Part shown: positions 5,057 to 9,227 of the stretch, piece by piece
Position numbering within the stretch: position 1 is the first letter of the stretch
How the letters are laid out: the number at the start of each line of letters is the position of its first letter
NCBI GenBank assembly: GCA_016793685.1
Contig: JAEULX010000189.1
Coordinates: forward strand, 1 to 9,227
Direction: 5' to 3'
Origin: Bradyrhizobiaceae bacterium
Lineage (GTDB): Bacteria > Pseudomonadota > Alphaproteobacteria > Rhizobiales > Xanthobacteraceae
DNA: 9,227 nt
Made by a program: the position numbers and the translations under genes
Notes under the pieces: generated by a model
Told to the model about the DNA's origin: nothing
Databases searched by the model: none
Seen by the model: only the letters and a program-made list of their open reading frames with translations

Positions 5057-5773
5057 TCAGGAAGGGCCGAACACCCCGCGCAGCCGGATCACCCCCCAGA
5101 TGATCGGATTCCACCTCCGCCACACGCTCGCCGCCTCTTTGGACAGGACGCCGGTCAAGACCTCCGGCGGCGGGCCGAAAGCCTCGGGCATGCGTTTGGA
5201 GATGTGCGTGTCGCCGAGCACGTCCCAGCGCGAGGCGCCGCCCATCATCGGCGAGGAGATTGCGAAGACCACGCGGCTGATGCGCGTCTCGCGGATCGGA
5301 AACGAGCACATCGGACAGGGCTCGATCGTGCTGTAGAGCGTGCAGCCTTGCAGATTCGTGGTCCCGAGCGCCCGCTGCGCTTGCGATACGGCGACGATTT
5401 CCGCATGCCGGGTCACATCGCCGTCGCGCGAAACCTGATTGGCTATTTCCGCAACGACCTCCCCGTCCTTGCAAATCACCGCGGCGAACGGCAATTCACC
5501 CGCCTTTCCGGCCACCCGCGAGAGTTCGATGCATCGGCGCATCATCCGCTCGTCGAGCGTGTCGACGGCGGCCTGATCGCCTGCCAAGGAATGCGCGCGG
5601 GCCAGCCGGCGGCGCACCGCGTCGGATCCGAACAGACGGCCCGCAGGACCCTGGAAAATCCCGAGCCAGGAGCGCACGCGCGGTCGAATCGTCCGAAAAT
5701 GGTCGAGCCCTTTGAATTGAGGCGCGGCCAGGGACGATCTGATACGATGTGTTAAGGGCAGTAGACGGTCCAC
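5057..5773 (-). CDS. Zinc-dependent nucleoside/nucleotide deaminase (CMP/dCMP deaminase superfamily)
   Basis: Hydrolytic deaminase; the natural substrate (free cytidine/guanine-type base, nucleotide, or other) cannot be read from the sequence. The catalytic zinc site is complete: HAE at 123-125 (H123 ligand, E125 proton shuttle) and PCPMC at 152-156 (C153, C156). The core runs from about 76 to 195, followed by a C-terminal segment ending WNPIIWGVIRLRG. The PCPMC form and the MMGGASRWDVLGD segment resemble TadA/guanine-deaminase relatives, but the wobble-base enzyme TadA is shorter. The start is uncertain: GTG at 5773 has GAGGAG only about 4 bp upstream and gives 238 residues with a basic N-terminal extension of about 75; M76/M77 would give a family-length protein. 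The extension keeps GC-biased third positions, which favours translation. Convergent with the receiver gene. Confidence 0.88.
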   Translation of the reverse strand: MDRLLPLTHRIRSSLAAPQFKGLDHFRTIRPRVRSWLGIFQGPAGRLFGSDAVRRRLARAHSLAGDQAAVDTLDERMMRRCIELSRVAGKAGELPFAAVICKDGEVVAEIANQVSRDGDVTRHAEIVAVSQAQRALGTTNLQGCTLYSTIEPCPMCSFPIRETRISRVVFAISSPMMGGASRWDVLGDTHISKRMPEAFGPPPEVLTGVLSKEAASVWRRWNPIIWGVIRLRGVFGPS

Positions 5774-5938
5774 CTTCTCCTCGTGGCGGCTTTTCCCATT
5801 CGATCGGCGACCGAGAGGGATTCTCGCCTTCTCGGCGAATATCCAGCTCCTCTCCGCGGAGCATTGGCGATCGTGGTGCGCGACCCGGCACGTTGACGAA
5901 GTGGAACGATCAACTTAGTCACGCAGAAGCTCGGCTTG

Positions 5939-5970
5939 TGGCGGCAGACATCAGCATCCTCTGGCCGCCA
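5939..5970 (+). promoter_or_regulatory. Hairpin in the methyltransferase 5' leader
   Basis: TGGCGGCAGA (5939-5948) pairs with TCT (5960-5962) and GCCGCCA (5964-5970), a 10-bp stem with one bulged G and an 11-nt loop, ending 20 bp before the ATG at 5991 and just ahead of the presumed AGGA ribosome-binding site. The remainder of 5774-5938 contains no credible gene; a TTGACG at 5893-5898 could be a -35 element but has no good -10 partner. Confidence 0.45.
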
Positions 5971-5990
5971 TCATAGGAAAAACAACGATC

Positions 5991-6743
5991 ATGGATCAAT
6001 GGGCAGACAAGGCCGACGTTTTTTTGGTTAACGAAGGTGGCGCGCTCAACCGCCGCAGCAGGCCGCACAGCCCTTTTCGCCGCTGGCTGCGGGCCATAAT
6101 ACATTTTTTATCATACCACTTCGTCCTCAACCGTAGGAACATCCAGGTGACGCGGGCGGCCGGTTTCCGGTTGACGGTTCGTCCCACGGTCTTCCACCCG
6201 CGTTATTTCATCAGCAGCGAGCGCTTCGCCGAATTCATCGATGGCCTCGACCTCCGGGGCAAGCACGTGCTCGATGTCGGCACGGGAACCGGCATTTTGG
6301 CGCTGGCCGCCGCGCGCGCAGGCGCGGAATACGTGGTCGCGGCCGATATCAACCCTAACGCGGCTCTGAACGCGGCCGACAACGCCCGCGCCAACGGCTT
6401 CCCGGCATTCAGCGCCGTATGCAGCAACCTTCTCTCCGCCCTTGCGCCGCGCCCGCTGTTCGACGTCATCCTGTCGAGCCCGCCGAAGCATGCGGGGGAA
6501 CCGCGCGATCTTGCCGACCGCGGTTGGCACGCAGGCCCGGCCTACCGCGATGTCGCGGCGCTGTTCGAGCAGGCGCGAGAACGCCTCAAACCTGGCGGGC
6601 GGATTTTTGTGATGGTCTCGTCGGACACCGATCTCGGCCTGTTCGGACGCCTGATTGATGAGGCGGGGCTCAATGCACGCGTCGCCTTGGAACATTCGAT
6701 CTTCATCGAGTCGTTCATCATCTACGAACTGACCGCGCGGTGA
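5991..6743 (+). CDS. Class I SAM-dependent methyltransferase, HemK/PrmC-like
   Basis: 250 residues with a Rossmann-type SAM-binding domain. Motif I is VLDVGTGTGILALAAA at 93-108; the acidic end of strand 2 is AADIN with D119; motif IV is DVILSSPPKHAG at 158-169; motif VI region is LKPGGRIFVMVSS at 199-211. The segment VRPTVFHPRYFISSERFAEFI at 63-83 resembles the lead-in of COG2890-type methyltransferases (release-factor/ribosomal-protein N5-glutamine or RNA methylases). The usual NPPY is replaced by SSPP, so a glutamine or adenine target is doubtful and the substrate is open. The N-terminal 50 residues are basic and of no recognised fold. ATG at 5991 with only a distant AGGA. Flanked by its own leader hairpin and a downstream hairpin, so probably monocistronic. 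Confidence 0.87.
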   Translation: MDQWADKADVFLVNEGGALNRRSRPHSPFRRWLRAIIHFLSYHFVLNRRNIQVTRAAGFRLTVRPTVFHPRYFISSERFAEFIDGLDLRGKHVLDVGTGTGILALAAARAGAEYVVAADINPNAALNAADNARANGFPAFSAVCSNLLSALAPRPLFDVILSSPPKHAGEPRDLADRGWHAGPAYRDVAALFEQARERLKPGGRIFVMVSSDTDLGLFGRLIDEAGLNARVALEHSIFIESFIIYELTAR

Positions 6744-6756
6744 CCCGATGGCTCGT

Positions 6757-6777
6757 GCCGGCGCTGCGCCCGCCGGC
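6757..6777 (+). terminator. GC hairpin downstream of the methyltransferase
   Basis: Perfect arms GCCGGCG (6757-6763) and CGCCGGC (6771-6777) with a 7-nt loop, 13 bp after the stop codon. No T-run follows, so termination is inferred from position only. The remainder of the 6744-6878 spacer shows no gene; it should contain the promoter of the DUF983-surf1 pair, but I cannot place one. Confidence 0.35.
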
Positions 6778-6878
6778 CGGATCTTGGTATTGCCTGTCGG
6801 ATATTCGAGCATAGGTAACGGGCATACGGCCGGCATGGCGTGGATCGACGCCACGACGGCATAAAATCTGAGAATCAC

Positions 6879-7268
6879 ATGACTCATTCCCTCCCCTCGC
6901 GACCGCCTAATCCGATTCTCTCCGGGCTCGCAGGGCGGTGTCCGCGCTGTGGCGAAGGGCACTTGTTCCACGGGTTTCTCACCGTCGCCCCGAAGTGCGA
7001 CGCGTGCGGCCTCGATTTCAGCTTTATCGATTCCGGCGATGGGCCAGCATTTTTTGTGATGACGTTTTCCGGTTTCGTCGTCGTCGCCGCGGCCCTCATC
7101 GTCGAGGTGCTGTATCAGCCGCCCTTCTGGGTCCATGCCGCGCTCTGGCTGCCCCTCATCCTGCTCACGACACTTGTCCCGATTCGCCCGCTCAAGGGCC
7201 TCATGATCGCGTTGCAGTACCGGCACAACGCGGCGGAGCAGCAGTTTCGCTCTGACCAAAGCTCATGA
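6879..7268 (+). CDS. DUF983 family protein, membrane, zinc-ribbon-like
   Basis: 129 residues. The N-terminus carries two CxxC pairs, CPRC at 21-24 and CDAC at 40-43, forming a probable metal-binding ribbon, followed by the family segment LDFSFIDSGDGPAFF and two membrane helices at about 58-78 and 83-101. A short tail ends in the cytosol or periplasm. Biochemical role is unknown, but in alphaproteobacteria this family is typically encoded next to cytochrome c oxidase assembly genes. The ATG at 6879 matches the family start; a GTG at 6840 would add 13 residues without support. Neither has a good Shine-Dalgarno. The stop overlaps the next start as ATGA, so it is translationally coupled to surf1. 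Confidence 0.9.
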   Translation: MTHSLPSRPPNPILSGLAGRCPRCGEGHLFHGFLTVAPKCDACGLDFSFIDSGDGPAFFVMTFSGFVVVAAALIVEVLYQPPFWVHAALWLPLILLTTLVPIRPLKGLMIALQYRHNAAEQQFRSDQSS

Positions 7269-8026
7269 AACCGGTCGCGCCGCCTGGCGCCGGCCGCCGC
7301 GATTTCCTTCTGCGCGGACTGGTGGTGCTTGCCGCGTTCCTTGTGTTGGTCGGGCTTGGCACCTGGCAGCTGCAGCGCCGGGCATGGAAGCAAGACCTGC
7401 TCGCCACGCTGACCGAGCGGCTTGCCGCGCCGCCCGTGCCGCTGCCCGATCCTGCGGAATGGCCGCGGCTTTCGCGCGAGCAATACGAATTTCGCCGCGT
7501 CGTGTTTCCGGCCGAGTACCTGCTCGACCGCGACGCGCTTGTCTATTCGATCGGATCGAGCCTGCGCGCGGGCGAACCGACCGGGCCGGGCTACTACGTG
7601 TTCACGCCGGCGCGTCTGTTGAACGGCAGGATCGTGATGGTGAACCGCGGTTTCGTGCCGGAGGCGCTGCGCGATCCTGCGACCCGCGCCGAGGGACAGA
7701 TCGCGGGAACAGTCGCGGTTCTCGGCGTCCTCCGCTGGCCCGATCCGCCATCGATGTTCACGCCCGCCGCGGAGCCAGGCAAAAATCTCTGGTTCGCCCG
7801 CGATCCCGCTCCAATCGCCGCCGCCAAGGGCGTGCAGGCGGCCCCGTTCTATGTCGAACAGGAATCGCCTTTTCCCGCCAAGGGATGGCCGTTGCCGGCG
7901 CATCTGCGGCCCAACCTGCCGAACAACCACCTGCAATACGCCATCACGTGGTATGGCCTCGCCGCGGCTCTTCTCCTCGTATTCATCGCATGGGCCGTAG
8001 GGCGGCGCCGACGGCCCGCGGACTGA
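7265..8026 (+). CDS. surf1: SURF1 family cytochrome c oxidase assembly protein
   Basis: Inner-membrane protein that helps insert heme a during assembly of aa3-type oxidase. 253 residues: membrane helix at about 15-33 running into the conserved LGTWQLQRRAWK at 31-42, a periplasmic domain with MVNRGFVP at 125-132 and LWFARD at 175-180, and the C-terminal RPNLPNNHLQYAITWYGLA at 215-233 leading into a second helix at about 228-246 with a basic end. All landmark motifs are intact and the length is normal. The start overlaps the DUF983 stop by 4 bp (ATGA). In many relatives the pair sits at the end of a coxBAC-ctaB-ctaG operon; here a methyltransferase lies upstream instead and no oxidase subunit gene is visible. 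Confidence 0.95.
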   Translation: MKPVAPPGAGRRDFLLRGLVVLAAFLVLVGLGTWQLQRRAWKQDLLATLTERLAAPPVPLPDPAEWPRLSREQYEFRRVVFPAEYLLDRDALVYSIGSSLRAGEPTGPGYYVFTPARLLNGRIVMVNRGFVPEALRDPATRAEGQIAGTVAVLGVLRWPDPPSMFTPAAEPGKNLWFARDPAPIAAAKGVQAAPFYVEQESPFPAKGWPLPAHLRPNLPNNHLQYAITWYGLAAALLLVFIAWAVGRRRRPAD

Positions 8027-8027
8027 G

Positions 8028-8046
8028 CGCGGCACAATTTGCTGCG
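8028..8046. terminator. Hairpin between convergent surf1 and hldE
   Basis: CGCGGCA (8028-8034) pairs with TGCTGCG (8040-8046), 7 bp including one G-U pair on the plus strand, with a 5-nt CAATT loop. It starts 2 bp after the surf1 stop in the 34-bp convergent gap. No T-run; a weak terminator candidate. Confidence 0.35.
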
Positions 8047-8060
8047 GCCTCAGAGCGCGT

Positions 8061-9227
8061 CTAGGCTGCGCCCTCGCGCCGTTGACGAGCAAGGCGGGCG
8101 CCATTGTCGCTGTCGGACGCGCGCTCCGAGCGCGACAATATGCTTGTCGTCGAATGGCCCGGCATGACGTCGACCAGCATCACCTCGCCGCCGTTCGCCT
8201 CGACCACCTCGCGTCCGACCACCTGATCCAGTCGATAGTCGCTCCCCTTGACCAAAACGGTCGGGCGCAGCCGCGTGATCAGCTCGATCGGCGTGTCTTC
8301 CTCGAAGACGACGACAAGATCGACCGCTTCGAGCGCGGCGATCACGTCGGCGCGGGCGTGCACATTCTGGATCGGACGGCCCTCGCCCTTGAGCCGCCGG
8401 ACCGAACCGTCGCTGTTGAGGCCGACGATCAACCGGTCGCAGGCGGCGCGCGCCTCGGTCAGCAGCTTCACAGGGCCGGGATGGAGAATATCGAAGCAGC
8501 CATTGGTGAAGCCGATGCGCAATCCTTGCGCCCGCCATTCGCGCACCCGCTCGTCCATCAGCGCCTGGTCGAACACGATCTTCTCTTCCGACGCCAACGC
8601 GGCGGCCGGGAGGATGCGGGCGCGCAGTTCGTGCGCCGAAACGGTCGCCGTCCCGCGCTTGCCGACCACCACGGAGGCGGCGGCGTTCGCGCCGCGCATG
8701 GCTGGCTCGAACCCCGCGTTCATGGCGAGCAAGGTCGCGAGCACCGCGACCACCGTATCGCCCGCGCCCGAGACATCGCGCACACGCACCGGATAGGCCG
8801 GCACGTGCACGGACTCTGCGCCGGCGATCTTCAGCAGCATACCGTCTTCGCTCAGGGTGACGAGAACGGCATCGCTTTCCACGGTACGCTGCAGTTCGGC
8901 GGCGGCCGCGTCGAGTTCGGCGAGGTCGCGGACCGGGCGGTGCGACGCTTCGCCTAGCTCCTTGCGGTTGGGAGTGATCAGCGTCGCGCCCCGATAGATG
9001 GAGAAATCGAGCCCCTTCGGGTCGACCACCACGACCTTGCCGAGCCGGCGCGCGCCCTCGATGGTCATGCGGATCAGGCGCGGCGTCAGCGTGCCTTTGG
9101 CATAATCGGACAGGACGACCGCGTGCGCGCGCGGCAGCGCCGCCTGCATGCGTTCGATCAACGCGCTTTCGACCTCCGCCGGAACCGGGGCGGCGACCTC
9201 CCAATCCGCGCGCAGGAGATGGCTCGA
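8061..9227 (-). CDS. hldE: Bifunctional heptose-7-P kinase / heptose-1-P adenylyltransferase HldE, N-terminus cut by window edge
   Basis: Makes ADP-D-glycero-beta-D-manno-heptose for the LPS inner core, in the cytosol. 388 residues are visible and the frame is open to the window edge; the family is about 480, so about 90-100 N-terminal residues are missing. Kinase (ribokinase/PfkB fold): LSDYAKGTLT, VDPKGLDFSIYRGATLITPN and the DVSGAGDT anion-hole/base motif near 8755-8775. Adenylyltransferase (cytidylyltransferase fold): FTNGCFDILHPGP, GLNSDGSVRRLKGEGRPI, VLVKGSDY and HSTTSI. The second His of the HxGH motif is replaced by Pro (codon CCT at 8472-8474), which may impair the adenylyl-transfer half. 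The last 20 residues are charged and low in conservation. Convergent with surf1; no other LPS gene is visible. Confidence 0.95.
   Translation of the reverse strand, partial: SSHLLRADWEVAAPVPAEVESALIERMQAALPRAHAVVLSDYAKGTLTPRLIRMTIEGARRLGKVVVVDPKGLDFSIYRGATLITPNRKELGEASHRPVRDLAELDAAAAELQRTVESDAVLVTLSEDGMLLKIAGAESVHVPAYPVRVRDVSGAGDTVVAVLATLLAMNAGFEPAMRGANAAASVVVGKRGTATVSAHELRARILPAAALASEEKIVFDQALMDERVREWRAQGLRIGFTNGCFDILHPGPVKLLTEARAACDRLIVGLNSDGSVRRLKGEGRPIQNVHARADVIAALEAVDLVVVFEEDTPIELITRLRPTVLVKGSDYRLDQVVGREVVEANGGEVMLVDVMPGHSTTSILSRSERASDSDNGARLARQRREGAA

Noticed and set aside
5893..5913. TTGAC...GATCAA as a second FixK/FNR site before the methyltransferase
   Set aside because: The half-sites are far too widely spaced for TTGA-N6-TCAA.
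5893..5921. Sigma-70 promoter with TTGACG as -35
   Set aside because: At 17-bp spacing the -10 would be TAGTCA, matching only two of six consensus positions.
5749..5976. Plus-strand reading frame of 75 residues across the deaminase start and the spacer
   Set aside because: No ribosome-binding site, low-complexity Ser/Arg/Pro composition, and it overlaps the better supported deaminase start.
8050..9204. 384-residue minus-strand frame overlapping hldE in another frame
   Set aside because: Arg/Gly-rich shadow; the neighbouring frame carries complete kinase and adenylyltransferase motifs.

Overview
The window looks like chromosomal DNA from an alphaproteobacterium of the Hyphomicrobiales (rhizobial order), probably close to the Bradyrhizobium/Rhodopseudomonas/Xanthobacteraceae side. 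The reasons are the high GC content, a heme-PAS FixL with FixJ divergent from a FixK-type regulator, a DUF983-SURF1 pair, and the overall protein flavour. Species cannot be fixed from the sequence alone. Both ends cut through a gene: rtcB at the left edge (C-terminus missing) and hldE at the right edge (N-terminus missing). I see no tRNA, rRNA, IS element, integrase or CRISPR array.

Left block, minus strand (1-2196). Reading in the direction of transcription: a FixK-type CRP/FNR regulator (2196-1507), an unrecognised 80-residue protein (1458-1216), archease (1100-633) and the RNA ligase RtcB (608 to beyond 1). Archease and RtcB are a known functional pair. The spacers around the 80-residue gene hold several hairpins and a 13-bp tandem repeat.

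Central block, plus strand (2308-5041). fixL and fixJ overlap by 11 bp. They are followed by a stand-alone receiver-domain protein whose upstream region carries a good FixK/FNR-type box (TTGAG-N4-ATCAA, 4510-4523), directly after a terminator-like hairpin and T-run. The expected circuit is: low O2 activates the FixL heme kinase, FixL phosphorylates FixJ, FixJ activates fixK, and FixK activates the receiver gene. The receiver could feed back on the cascade, as FixT does in some rhizobia and Caulobacter, but it is a receiver fold with an altered Mg pocket. This is the most interesting system in the window.

Right block (5057-9227). A zinc-dependent nucleoside/nucleotide deaminase with a long N-terminal extension lies on the minus strand, convergent with the receiver. 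Then on the plus strand come a class I SAM methyltransferase with a strong leader hairpin, and an ATGA-overlapped DUF983-surf1 pair (cytochrome c oxidase assembly) with no cox structural genes nearby. A convergent hldE (LPS heptose activation) closes the window; its nucleotidyltransferase HxGH motif reads HPGP.
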